64,000 nucleotides of DNA, taken from positions 372,001 to 436,000 of the forward strand of contig NZ_SWMU01000001.1 of NCBI RefSeq assembly GCF_006120725.1. Direction: 5' to 3'. Within the stretch, counting starts at the first letter, position 1, and every line of letters starts with the position of its first letter. Made by a program: the position numbers and the translations under genes. The notes beneath the pieces are model-generated. The model saw nothing but the letters and a program-made list of their open reading frames with translations. It did not search any database and was not told the DNA's origin. Below, in pieces: positions 31,746 to 39,669 of this stretch. Origin of the DNA: Mesohalobacter halotolerans (lineage in GTDB: Bacteria; Bacteroidota; Bacteroidia; Flavobacteriales; Flavobacteriaceae).

Positions 31746-31986
31746 TCTTTCTGCGTTTAGCCTTTAATTCCTCAAGATTTTTTTTGGGGTCAAAATCATG
31801 AGCAATTCCGCTATCAATTCCTTCTTGTATAGCATTTCTTAACGCAATCACTTTACTTTCTTCATTTTCTAAAAGTCGAAGTCCAGCTCTGATTACTTCG
31901 CTTACATTTTTGTATCGTCCAGCAGAAACTTGAGTTTGTACAAATTGGTCAAAATAACTTCCAAGCGATATTGATGTGTTTTTCAT
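31738..31986 (-). CDS. parD: ParD-type antitoxin (cassette 11)
   Basis: An 82-aa ribbon-helix-helix antitoxin (MKNTSISLGSYFDQFVQTQVSAGRYKNVSEVIRAGLRLLENEESKV...), almost identical in its DNA-binding half to the copy at 9967-10215. The toxin-binding C-terminus (GIAHDFDPKKNLEELKAKRRKNG) differs. Cognate toxin overlaps it. Confidence 0.93.
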   Translation of the reverse strand: MKNTSISLGSYFDQFVQTQVSAGRYKNVSEVIRAGLRLLENEESKVIALRNAIQEGIDSGIAHDFDPKKNLEELKAKRRKNG

Positions 31987-32008
31987 TACTTTTAATTTTA
32001 TTCAAATA

Positions 32009-32023
32009 TACCAAAATTTGGTA
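32009..32023. promoter_or_regulatory. ParD operator candidate (cassette 11)
   Basis: TACCAAAATTTGGTA, identical to the palindrome before the other parD copy, with the same downstream half-site ATTGGTA. Confidence 0.6.
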
Positions 32024-32059
32024 GATTAGTCAAATTGGTAAAATTTAGCTTAAATTACA

Positions 32060-32195
32060 CCCAACGGAAAGTGTATCTTTCAGTGGCGACCAAAGAAGCA
32101 CAGCCCTTTATTTTCAGTCGTAAAGTTAGAAAATAATTCCCAAACTTTTCGTTTCAACTCCTAAACCTCGCCATTGAAGATACATAGTGTTAGCG
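32060..32195 (-). repeat. attC-like site of cassette 10
   Basis: 136 nt, body family B (GTGTATCTTTCAGTGGCGAC with CGCCATTGAAGATACAT). Left core ACCCAAC closes cassette 11; right core GTTAGCG pairs with CGCTAAC at 33011. Confidence 0.87.
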
Positions 32196-32202
32196 CACGT
32201 TT

Positions 32203-32979
32203 TCATTTCATTTCGATTATCTCCCATTTTTCTTCTGGTTTTTTACTCATTAATACGTTTTTCTCTACATATTTTTTTTCACCTTTAATTAATAGGAACA
32301 AATCAGCACTGCCCGTTGTTCCATTTTCATCGGTTCGAGTTTCCAAGTTACCTTTTGCAAAATAAGAAATTGAGTTTATTTCGCCGATTTGGTTTATTAA
32401 GTTCAAATCAGTTTTCAAAAGCTTAGTTGCTGATGCATATGCTTCAGAATTTGGAATGATAAAAGCAAATAAGACTTTTATAAAAATTGATAAACATAAA
32501 ATTCCTAATATTAAATAGAAAGAAATTAAGTGCATTTTGTTTTCACGTCTTGCACTAATATCATCCATTATAAATTTAGCTATTGTAATCAAAAGTAAAC
32601 CAAACCCTATTGCTTTACTTTCCCAAAAAAAATAAATATTAAATTGTCTTGCCACATATCCATATAAAATAAGGGATAACGATAATAGAAATAATATTTT
32701 TAACGCTATTCCTATTTTTTTAAACAATTTAGTATAATGTGTTGAAACACTTACTTTACTTTTAGTTCCATCTATTTTATATTGTTCGTTATCAATTATC
32801 AGTTTCCTGCCAATAGTCAGCCATAAAATAGGACCAACGATAGCAATCATTGAAATTAATATCCATTTTAATTTAGACTCCTTAAAATCGTTACTCGCTA
32901 TTTTAATTATTGCTAAAAAACTAATTATAAGAGAACTTAAGCAAATTACAAAAAATAGTAGACCAAATATAATTTCCAT
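32203..32979 (-). CDS. Membrane protein with PLDc_N-like and Coa1-like parts (cassette 10)
   Basis: A 258-aa protein. Residues 1-65 (two hydrophobic segments around LKWILISMIAIVGPILWLTIGRKL) resemble the PLDc_N membrane domain. A middle pair of membrane segments follows (IALKILFLLSLSLILYGYVA, KMHLISFYLILGILCLSIFIKVLFAF). The C-terminal 75 residues (SISYFAKGNLETRTDENGTTGSADLFLLIKGEKKY) look like the Coa1-type beta domain. Both domain calls are from pattern memory and tentative. Function is unknown. Confidence 0.6.
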   Translation of the reverse strand: MEIIFGLLFFVICLSSLIISFLAIIKIASNDFKESKLKWILISMIAIVGPILWLTIGRKLIIDNEQYKIDGTKSKVSVSTHYTKLFKKIGIALKILFLLSLSLILYGYVARQFNIYFFWESKAIGFGLLLITIAKFIMDDISARRENKMHLISFYLILGILCLSIFIKVLFAFIIPNSEAYASATKLLKTDLNLINQIGEINSISYFAKGNLETRTDENGTTGSADLFLLIKGEKKYVEKNVLMSKKPEEKWEIIEMK

Positions 32980-33010
32980 AATCTAATAAGAAAAGTGTGT
33001 TTTAAATGTG

Positions 33011-33147
33011 CGCTAACGGGAAGTGTATCTTTCAGTGGCGACCAAATAAGCGATGCACTTTGTTTTTCAGTCGTAAAGTTAGAAAATAAATCCCAGACTT
33101 TCGTTTCAGCTCCCAAACCTCGCCATTGAAGATACATATTGTTGCCC
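33011..33147 (-). repeat. attC-like site of cassette 9
   Basis: 137 nt, body family B. Left core CGCTAAC closes cassette 10; right core GTTGCCC pairs with GGGCAAC at 34241. Confidence 0.87.
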
Positions 33148-33156
33148 ACCGTTTTT

Positions 33157-34209
33157 TTATTCGTTATCGTAATATTCAACTGTTTTTAATAAATGTTCTT
33201 CAAATTTGTAAATGTCGTCAACTGACTCAATTTTCTCCTTAGATTCATTTTTGTCTTGGTCAAATAAACTTATGTATTTAACTCCACCATTCAAATGTAA
33301 TCTGCAAATTGGTCTTCTATTATTATCGTCTAATAAAACTCCAAAATAAGATTGTGTATCTCTATGGACTATTCTTTCTTTTTTTATCTTTCTCCTTAGA
33401 ATAGCAACAATAATTTGATATCCTTCTAATTCCTCTTCGGTGGTTTCAATTTTACTTTTAGGTTCTTCTACAACTTCTTCTTCTTGTTGTTTTTCTTGCT
33501 CTTTATTCAAAGCTGAATTCAATCTGTTATTGACTTTTTCACTAATAATTTGGTTAAAAGCCTTATTTACAAATTCTGTAAATTCTTCCATTACTCTTGA
33601 AGTCAATTTACCACTATAAGTTTTTCTTGCAAATAATTTTACAAATTCTGGTGATGGTTCTAAAAGTTCATTATCAATTAGTGTTTTAATTTCGCTCGTA
33701 TATTTCAAGTTACTTGCATTATCTACTATTAAAGAGATGTCAAATTTTGATTTATGAAATTTCTCAACTTCTTTTGCTGTGCTTTCTTTGATTTTAGTGA
33801 TATCAAACTCCAAAAAGGGTTTTTCATCCATTTTGTTGTTTTCTTCTAAGTCAGTATAAAATCTGTATTTTATTCCATTAGTTAAAAGTGCAAATCTTGT
33901 TTTAGTAACGTGGAAATATCTAAAGAGTTGGGAATTATGAACGTCTAAGTTTTGGTTCCAATGTTTACATTCTACAATTAAAATTGGATTTCCATTCTGA
34001 AATATAGCATAATCAACTTTTTCTCCTTTTTTTAAACCTAAATCAGCTGTAAATTCAGGAACAACTTCTGTTGGATTAAAAGTGTCATATCCTAAGATAT
34101 TAATAAATGGCAAGGTAAAAGCATGTTTAGTAGATTCTTCAGTTCCGATTTTGTCTTTCAGTTGTTCGATTTTCACTGCAAGTTTTTTTAGTTCATTAAA
34201 TAATTCCAT
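33157..34209 (-). CDS. Orphan type I restriction HsdR_N-like nuclease (cassette 9)
   Basis: A 350-aa protein whose N-terminal 150 residues match the type I restriction R-subunit N-terminal domain: EESTKHAFTLPFINILGYDTFNPTEVVPEFTADLGLKKGEKVDYAIFQNGNPILIVECKHW. The PD-(D/E)xK residues are the D of KVDYAI and the E/K of LIVECK. The helicase part is absent. A Glu-rich hinge leads to a C-terminal domain (IIVAILRRKIKKERIVHRDTQSYFGVLLDDNNRRPICRLHL) often found in such stand-alone proteins. It may be a solitary defence nuclease. Confidence 0.82.
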   Translation of the reverse strand: MELFNELKKLAVKIEQLKDKIGTEESTKHAFTLPFINILGYDTFNPTEVVPEFTADLGLKKGEKVDYAIFQNGNPILIVECKHWNQNLDVHNSQLFRYFHVTKTRFALLTNGIKYRFYTDLEENNKMDEKPFLEFDITKIKESTAKEVEKFHKSKFDISLIVDNASNLKYTSEIKTLIDNELLEPSPEFVKLFARKTYSGKLTSRVMEEFTEFVNKAFNQIISEKVNNRLNSALNKEQEKQQEEEVVEEPKSKIETTEEELEGYQIIVAILRRKIKKERIVHRDTQSYFGVLLDDNNRRPICRLHLNGGVKYISLFDQDKNESKEKIESVDDIYKFEEHLLKTVEYYDNE

Positions 34210-34240
34210 ATTTTTTTATTTAGTTGTTTTTTTAAATGGT

Positions 34241-34377
34241 GGGCAACGGTTTTGTGTATAGTTTCGTAGCGGCGATTAAGCGTTAAGATACAAAGATAGA
34301 CAAAACTTTCATCAGCGGAATTTTTCCCTGTGGAAAAATTCCCATAGCTCCGCTATGAACTATACACATTGTTGCCC
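34241..34377 (-). repeat. attC-like site of cassette 8
   Basis: 137 nt with a unique body that contains a nested hairpin (GGAATTTTTCC / GGAAAAATTCC inside AGCGG / CCGCT). Left core GGGCAAC closes cassette 9; right core GTTGCCC pairs with GGGCAAC at 34753. Confidence 0.8.
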
Positions 34378-34752
34378 AAAGTATTTATTCGCACAGTTTT
34401 TTTCATTTAGCGTTCTAGTTATTTAAATTTTAAATCCATAATGCTTTTCAGTTTCGCTTCTCAATTCATAGTGTGATTCAGAGTTCAATTCCGCTTTGAA
34501 ATTCAGCGTGTGATATTCAGTTCAATTGTTATTTTGAAATTCAACGTGCTAATTTTAGTTCAGTTAGCTTACTATCTCATCAAGTGTTTTTTAGTTCGGC
34601 TCCGCTTCACGGTTCAGTTGGTCAATCAAAGTTCAAATCACAATTCAATTCAGCATGTGATTTTAAAGTCAATTTACTTAGCTAAAAACTCAAAAAAAAA
34701 TTCGGTTTGTTTTTGTTCCGAAAATTGTCAATTTATTTCGGTCATATATTTT
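34378..34752. other. Gene-less cassette 8, ATTCAG(T)-rich
   Basis: About 375 nt with no convincing gene on either strand, bounded by perfectly matched ends (GTTGCCC / GGGCAAC). It contains at least eight TTCAG/TTCAA words (CTTTTCAGTTTCG, ATTCAGCGTGTG, ATTCAGTTCAATT, GTTCAGTTAGC, GGTTCAGTTGG, ATTCAGCATG). Composition is like gene-less cassette 19 and the leader of cassette 12. The minus-strand function, if any, is unknown. Confidence 0.6.
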
Positions 34753-34886
34753 GGGCAACGGTCTGGCTATGGGCAGTAGCGCCAAAAAAGCCATTATTTT
34801 ATTTTATTCAGCTAATTTAGCAAATTATCCCGAACTTTCGCTTTTCAATCCTGAACCCAAGCTATTGCCTATAGCTATTGTTAGGG
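34753..34886 (-). repeat. attC-like site of cassette 7
   Basis: 134 nt, body family E (GGCTATGGGCAGTAGCGCC with GCTATTGCCTATAGC). Left core GGGCAAC closes cassette 8; right core GTTAGGG pairs with CCCTAAC at 35684. Confidence 0.86.
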
Positions 34887-34893
34887 TGCGTTT

Positions 34894-35673
34894 TCAATCA
34901 CACTCCCTTATTCCAAGCAGATTAATTCCACTTCGATATTTTTCTTTAATCCTAATTTCGCCCTTATCGTTTTTACCGATTGGAAAACTGCTTCCAGAAA
35001 TATTAATGTGATTTTCGCTGAGAACTTGCTTTAAACTATCAATATTTGTAGTGCAAATTTTAATTATTTTTTCATTTTGAAAATCTAACGCACCATTATC
35101 TTGATAAAATTCAAATTCGTTTCTAAAGGTTTCTAAATATTCTTTATTACTATTTGTAAGCCAATCAAATTTTAAGACTTGATTAATTCTATTCACAGCA
35201 CTATCTTTTTTACCAGCATAAGTCTCAAGCATTGTATAATTTACAAGTCGGTTTAAATCTTGTTCATCTCTAATTGTTCCAATTTCACTTAATTCAAGTG
35301 CCTTTTTATATTGTTCTTTAGCTTCTTTAATTCTACCATCGTATTCAAGTAAATTCCCTTTTGTCTGAAAGTAGTAAACCGTTTTCTTTTGTTTTTCAGG
35401 TAAATTTTCTAAAAAATCAAATGCTTTTTTAATCTCGCCTTTTTGTATATAAATACCTAATAAAGAAAAATGGATATTTAAGTTCGTATTGTCTATTTGA
35501 AATGCTTGTTCGTATAATTTTTCCGCCTCTGATAGTTCTCCATTCATTCGCATTTCAACAGCCTTATTATTTAGTGTGGTTATCTTTTCTTTTTTGGATT
35601 CAGATGATAAGTCGCTTTTACAACTACTTATTGTTGTTAAAATCAGAAGTATAATTAAAGTATTATTTTTCAT
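34894..35673 (-). CDS. TPR lipoprotein (cassette 7)
   Basis: A 259-aa protein with lipobox (LILTTISSCKSDLS, Cys about 18) and three to four tetratricopeptide repeats: MRMNGELSEAEKLYEQAFQIDNTNLNIHFSLLGIYIQKGEIKKAFDFLE and GNLLEYDGRIKEAKEQYKKALELSEI. The C-terminal 60 residues (KIIKICTTNIDSLKQVLSENHINISGSSFPIGKNDKG) are separate. TPRs mediate protein contacts. The partner is unknown. It is the only gene of its cassette. Confidence 0.82.
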   Translation of the reverse strand: MKNNTLIILLILTTISSCKSDLSSESKKEKITTLNNKAVEMRMNGELSEAEKLYEQAFQIDNTNLNIHFSLLGIYIQKGEIKKAFDFLENLPEKQKKTVYYFQTKGNLLEYDGRIKEAKEQYKKALELSEIGTIRDEQDLNRLVNYTMLETYAGKKDSAVNRINQVLKFDWLTNSNKEYLETFRNEFEFYQDNGALDFQNEKIIKICTTNIDSLKQVLSENHINISGSSFPIGKNDKGEIRIKEKYRSGINLLGIRECD

Positions 35674-35683
35674 TTCAAATGCA

Positions 35684-35821
35684 CCCTAACGGTCTGTGTA
35701 TCTTTCAGTGGCGAGCAAAGAAGCGATGCCCTTCGTTTTTCAGTCGTAAAATTAGCAAATAAATCCCAGACTTTTGGTTTCAACTCCCAAACCTCGCCAT
35801 TGAAGATACATATTGTTGCCA
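35684..35821 (-). repeat. attC-like site of cassette 6
   Basis: 138 nt, body family B. Left core CCCTAAC closes cassette 7; right core GTTGCCA pairs with TGGCAAC at 36437. Confidence 0.87.
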
Positions 35822-35828
35822 ACAGGTT

Positions 35829-36416
35829 TTATTTATTCAGTTTTATTTTCTTTTTATTTTCATAACGAAACTCATACAACTCTTTTAATTCAGTCGCAAT
35901 TTTTTCTTTCCATTCCTCAATTTTTTCATCATTTCGTCCACCTTCAGTTTCTTTTATCAATTCCAAGCGACTTTTAGAAAATTCGGTCATAATATCGTTG
36001 TTGATTTGGTTTATAATGTCAAATCCTTTTGCTATTTGCCCTTTATTTTCTAAAGCTCTTTTTCTAAATTTTCTTGCGTGAATTTCCGCAAGGTCAAACT
36101 GCATTTGTTGAAAGTCAATTTGTTTTTGAATGTCAGCAACTTTTGTGGTGTCTATCCACGAAGCATTGCCAAGAAATATATTTTCTATTTTTTGATTCAG
36201 ATTGCGTTTCATAAAGTCAAATCCGCCGATTGCCTGTGAAATCATAAATTGACTGAAAACGACATCATTATTTTCATCGCTGATTTTGATTTTAAAATCT
36301 TCGATAGTCAGTTTTTGGTCAGAATTCCATCTTTTTTGTCCTTCTTGTAAATTTTGTCCAAAGGTTAATTGTAGTGAGCTAATTACTAAAATCAGTCCGA
36401 TGATTATTCTATTCAT
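35829..36416 (-). CDS. Secreted DUF922-like protein (cassette 6)
   Basis: 195 aa from the ATG at 36416 (MNRIIIGLILVISSLQLTFGQN, a signal peptide). An upstream in-frame start at 36548 would begin inside the attC-like repeat and is rejected. The pattern RWNSDQKLTIEDFKI ... NASWIDT ... LAEIHARKFRKRAL resembles DUF922-type secreted proteins, in which an HE-type motif is usual; here the equivalent is DLAEIHARK. No activity is known. Confidence 0.65.
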   Translation of the reverse strand: MNRIIIGLILVISSLQLTFGQNLQEGQKRWNSDQKLTIEDFKIKISDENNDVVFSQFMISQAIGGFDFMKRNLNQKIENIFLGNASWIDTTKVADIQKQIDFQQMQFDLAEIHARKFRKRALENKGQIAKGFDIINQINNDIMTEFSKSRLELIKETEGGRNDEKIEEWKEKIATELKELYEFRYENKKKIKLNK

Positions 36417-36436
36417 ACATTTTTTTTTCAACTTGT

Positions 36437-36569
36437 TGGCAACGGTTTGGCTATGCACAGTGGCGTGCAAATAAATACTTTCGTTATTTTTCAATCGTAA
36501 AATTAGCAAAAAAACCGAACCTTTCATTTCAGGCCAAACCCAAGCCATTGTGTATAGCTATTGTTGGGC
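36437..36569 (-). repeat. attC-like site of cassette 5
   Basis: 133 nt, body family A. Left core TGGCAAC closes cassette 6; right core GTTGGGC pairs with GCCCAAC at 37416. Confidence 0.87.
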
Positions 36570-36576
36570 ATAGTTT

Positions 36577-37383
36577 TTACTCAACGACATTGAATTCATG
36601 CCTGAAATACGTATTTTTAGTAATAGAGTCATATTCTTCGTATCCTTCAGAAGGTTTTATCTCAACTTCCATTAAATAACCTGCAATTACTATTTTTCCT
36701 AATTTAGACGCTTCTGCATCAAATATTATATGGTGATTTTTATCTTGATACACATTTTTATTTCTAAATCTTGAAGATAAATTCTCAATTCTATCATATC
36801 TCAAACTATCATTTTCATAATACTGTTCTTTAAAAGCATTTTCACGAACAAGGTATGCGTCAACTTTACTATTCCTTGAAAATAATGGGCGCTCCATTAA
36901 GAAATAAAATCTATTGTATGAATTTAATTTTACAGTATCTTTAAAAACTACACTATAATAATTACCTCCGATGGTATCGCCCTTTTTATTTAGTTTCCAA
37001 TTTTGATTTAAATATGTTGAATCATTTAAATCAATAAGCTCTTTAATTTCTTTCAAGTTTTGATTGTTGTCATAGTATTTCCACTTTCCTATTTTAAAAT
37101 TATATCCTTTTAATGGTCCTTGACTCAAAATATGGTTTTGTTGATCAAAATTTATTTGAAAAGTTGCAGAATCATTTTTCCAATGAAATTCACTTTTAGA
37201 ATATTTAGAATTCTCGTCGTTGTAATAATAAGTTGATAATCCTTCTTTTAGTCCATATACAACTTCATATTCAGCAATTAAATTTCCTTCTTGGTCAAAT
37301 TCTTGAATAATTTCCTTAGATTTTTTTGTATCACATGAAATAAAAATAAAACCAAAAACTAAAAGCGATAATCTTAAATTCAT
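36577..37383 (-). CDS. Lipoprotein with YwqK/MORN-like repeats (cassette 5)
   Basis: A 268-aa protein with lipobox (LLVFGFIFISCDTKK, Cys about 19). Short repeats of the MORN/YwqK sort follow: QEFDQEGNLIAEYEVVYGLKEGLSTYYYND, GPLKGYNFKIGKWKYYDNNQNLKEIKEL. Such repeats make beta hairpin rows at the cell surface; the family is sometimes annotated as an antitoxin but evidence is thin. The C-terminal half is unassigned. Confidence 0.65.
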   Translation of the reverse strand: MNLRLSLLVFGFIFISCDTKKSKEIIQEFDQEGNLIAEYEVVYGLKEGLSTYYYNDENSKYSKSEFHWKNDSATFQINFDQQNHILSQGPLKGYNFKIGKWKYYDNNQNLKEIKELIDLNDSTYLNQNWKLNKKGDTIGGNYYSVVFKDTVKLNSYNRFYFLMERPLFSRNSKVDAYLVRENAFKEQYYENDSLRYDRIENLSSRFRNKNVYQDKNHHIIFDAEASKLGKIVIAGYLMEVEIKPSEGYEEYDSITKNTYFRHEFNVVE

Positions 37384-37415
37384 ATAGTTTCCTTTAATTT
37401 CTTGTTGTAAATTAT

Positions 37416-37550
37416 GCCCAACGATCTGGCTATGGGCAGTAGCGCCAAAAAAGCCATTCAGTTTTGTTTTCAGTCGTAAATTTAGGAAATAAATCCCAAA
37501 CTTTCGTTTTCAGCCCGAAACCGAGCTATTGCCTATAGCTATTGTTGGCA
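37416..37550 (-). repeat. attC-like site of cassette 4
   Basis: 135 nt, body family E. Left core GCCCAAC closes cassette 5; right core GTTGGCA pairs with TGCCAAC at 38196. Confidence 0.87.
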
Positions 37551-37554
37551 ATAG

Positions 37555-38139
37555 TTATTTTATCACACTCAATATTGATTCAGCAAGTTCAGATAGTCCT
37601 TTTTCAGTTGTCAGGATTTCTCTATCATATTCGTTAGTTAAATAGCCAAGTTCAATTAGAGCAATTGGATAATCCACGTTTTTCAGAAGATAGAAATCAG
37701 CTTTTTTTATTTCTACGTTTCTGTCATTGAAGCTATAAAATAATTTAAGAGCTAAATCTCCCGATTTTTCTTTGTGTTTATTTTTATCGCTAATGAATAT
37801 TTCTTTTCCACTTTCTTTTTCGTTGTCAGTTGCGTTTGCGTGTAACGAGATTACAAAATCTGGTCTCAATCCATTTATTTGTTCTGCTCGTTCGTTTAGA
37901 GATAAAAACTTATCTGTATCTCTCGTTAAGATAATTTCCACATTAGAGTTTTTATTTAGTTCCTTTATTTTATTTGCAATATTTAGAGCAATTTCTTTTT
38001 CATTAAATCCGCTTACACTTGTTCCTGGGTCTTTTCCTCCGTGGCTAACGTCAATTACGATTAGCTTTTTTTCAACAGTTGTAAATGCCATTGTGATTGC
38101 CAAAAGTGCAAATCCGATAAATTTCGATAGGTTTTTCAT
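37555..38139 (-). CDS. N-acetylmuramoyl-L-alanine amidase, Amidase_3 type (cassette 4)
   Basis: A 194-aa zinc amidase with signal peptide (FIGFALLAITMAFTTVEKK). Zinc and catalytic residues are visible: H in IDVSHGGKDPG, E in NEKEIALNIANKI, H in VISLHANATDNE and E in YPIALIELGYLTNEYD. LTRDTDKFLSLNERAEQIN is also typical. It cuts the stem peptide from N-acetylmuramic acid in peptidoglycan. All key residues are present, so it should be active. As a lone cassette gene it may modify or attack cell wall. Confidence 0.92.
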   Translation of the reverse strand: MKNLSKFIGFALLAITMAFTTVEKKLIVIDVSHGGKDPGTSVSGFNEKEIALNIANKIKELNKNSNVEIILTRDTDKFLSLNERAEQINGLRPDFVISLHANATDNEKESGKEIFISDKNKHKEKSGDLALKLFYSFNDRNVEIKKADFYLLKNVDYPIALIELGYLTNEYDREILTTEKGLSELAESILSVIK

Positions 38140-38195
38140 TGTGTTTCTATTTTAGGTTTATTATTCTGATAACGTTAAATTCAGTTATTAATTAT

Positions 38196-38333
38196 TGCCA
38201 ACGGAGTGTGTATCTTTCAGTGGCGACCAAAGAAGCACTATCCTTTATTTTTCAATCGTAAAGTTAGAAAATAAATCCCAGACTTTCCGTTTCAACTCCC
38301 AAACCTCGCCATTGAAGATACATAGTGTTATGC
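38196..38333 (-). repeat. attC-like site of cassette 3
   Basis: 138 nt, body family B. Left core TGCCAAC closes cassette 4; right core GTTATGC pairs with GCATAAC at 39532. Confidence 0.87.
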
Positions 38334-38348
38334 CACGTTTTTTAGTTT

Positions 38349-38762
38349 TTAATTATTTCTCTTAATTAAGGTTTTAGGAAATAGAATAAAACCATTTATT
38401 AAAATAAGAACTAAAATGAAACCAAAAGATAGTGACAAAGATTGACTAAATATATCAGTTTTATCAATTTCAAGTTCGAATCCATAATAAATATAGGATG
38501 CAATTAATCCCAATAGACCTATTATTGAAAATCCTGTTGATATTAAATTAAAATTTTTGTGATTTTTATTTACAAGTAGAAATAGTGCTAATAAGATTTT
38601 ATAAAAGCCAAATATTAAAACTAAAACAGTAACTAATAATGCTATTATTTTAAATAATATACCGCTAACGTCATACCAATCGTACAACCAGGTAAAGAGT
38701 TTAAAGCAAAAAAATGATGCTGTAAACCATAAAGTATAGCCAATAAGATGTAAATATTTCAT
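38349..38762 (-). CDS. Four-segment membrane protein (cassette 3)
   Basis: A 137-aa protein with four hydrophobic segments (YLHLIGYTLWFTASFFCFKLF, GILFKIIALLVTVLVLIFGFYKILLALFLLV, NLISTGFSIIGLLGLIASYIYYGF, LSLSFGFILVLILINGFILFP). No recognised family. It is the last of three small genes in this cassette. Confidence 0.65.
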   Translation of the reverse strand: MKYLHLIGYTLWFTASFFCFKLFTWLYDWYDVSGILFKIIALLVTVLVLIFGFYKILLALFLLVNKNHKNFNLISTGFSIIGLLGLIASYIYYGFELEIDKTDIFSQSLSLSFGFILVLILINGFILFPKTLIKRNN

Positions 38763-38859
38763 ATAATTTTAGTTTGTATTTATATACTTTTCATTTCTCA
38801 GAAATAAACTTGTTAATCAAGCCAGGTGATTTAACTCCAACATACTAAATTAAAAAAAT

Positions 38860-39096
38860 TTAGTCTTTGATATTAGTTTTTAAAACGTTAACCCCATCTG
38901 TCCATAATCCTAAAATTTGAAATTTTCCCGAAGAGTATTTTAAAGGTTCAATATTTTTGTTAATCCTATAATGCTCTATAAATTTAAATAGTTCATTTTC
39001 ATCAACAGGTGTAATTTTAGTTTCATATTTTATACCATTTTTAATTATTTTTGATTGAGTTTTTTTTAATTTAATTTTAGCTTCTTGATAGTTCAT
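38860..39096 (-). CDS. Small hypothetical protein (cassette 3)
   Basis: A 78-aa charged protein (MNYQEAKIKLKKTQSKIIKNGIKYETKITPVDENELFKFIEHYRINK). No signal or membrane segment. Unrecognised. It lies between the 54-aa coiled-coil ORF and the membrane protein on the same strand. Confidence 0.5.
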   Translation of the reverse strand: MNYQEAKIKLKKTQSKIIKNGIKYETKITPVDENELFKFIEHYRINKNIEPLKYSSGKFQILGLWTDGVNVLKTNIKD

Positions 39097-39332
39097 TTTT
39101 TTAATTCATTTTCTAGTTTGATTGCTAATATGTTGTATGTATAATTCATCCTATCATTATTTAATGAGTTATTTCTTAAATTCAAATAATTAGGTATTAT
39201 ATAAAAAATTCAGAGGTTCCAAAATAGCAAGAATTATTATCAAAAAAATTAAAGACCATCAAAAAGGATTATCTTTTATTTATATTCATAAATTATTTAA
39301 CAGAATACAAAAAGAGATAATCCATCAAACTA

Positions 39333-39497
39333 TTATCTGATGTTCTCTAAGTTGTAATTAATTTCTGACAATTTGTTTTTCATTTCGTTCAATATTTGGA
39401 CAACATCATGATCCTTTTCAATTATCCTATCCTGAATATTTTGAAGAGTTAAATCCATTGATATAACTGCATCCTTCATGTTTTCTATTTCATCCAT
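39333..39497 (-). CDS. 54-aa coiled-coil protein (cassette 3)
   Basis: A short ORF of 54 codons beginning MDEIENMKDAVISMDLTLQN and ending NKLSEINYNLENIR. Hydrophobic residues repeat in heptad spacing over its whole length, which suggests one amphipathic helix or coiled coil. It is the first gene of the cassette, 34 nt from the cassette edge. Coding is likely but not certain. Confidence 0.5.
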   Translation of the reverse strand: MDEIENMKDAVISMDLTLQNIQDRIIEKDHDVVQILNEMKNKLSEINYNLENIR

Positions 39498-39531
39498 TCT
39501 TTTATTTTTTTATGATATTATTTTTAATGTG

Positions 39532-39665
39532 GCATAACGTTCTCGCATAACGCTTCGTTGCGGGTAGATTAGCGATTATTTTTCAATTAAACTTTTAACT
39601 TCCAGAAAATCCCAAACCTTCGTTTTAAACACAAACTCCGCAATGAGCGATATGCAGTGTTCTAT
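39532..39665 (-). repeat. attC-like site of cassette 2
   Basis: 134 nt with its own body (CTCGCATAACGCTTCGTTGC ... CCGCAATGAGCGATATGC). Left core GCATAAC closes cassette 3; right core GTTCTAT pairs with ATAGAAC at 40242. Confidence 0.8.
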
Positions 39666-39669
39666 GCAG

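Noticed and set aside
36417-36548. Longer N-terminus for the DUF922-like protein
   Set aside because: The extension is translated attC-like repeat; the ATG at 36416 starts a clear signal peptide. The same reasoning applies to 40222-40275.
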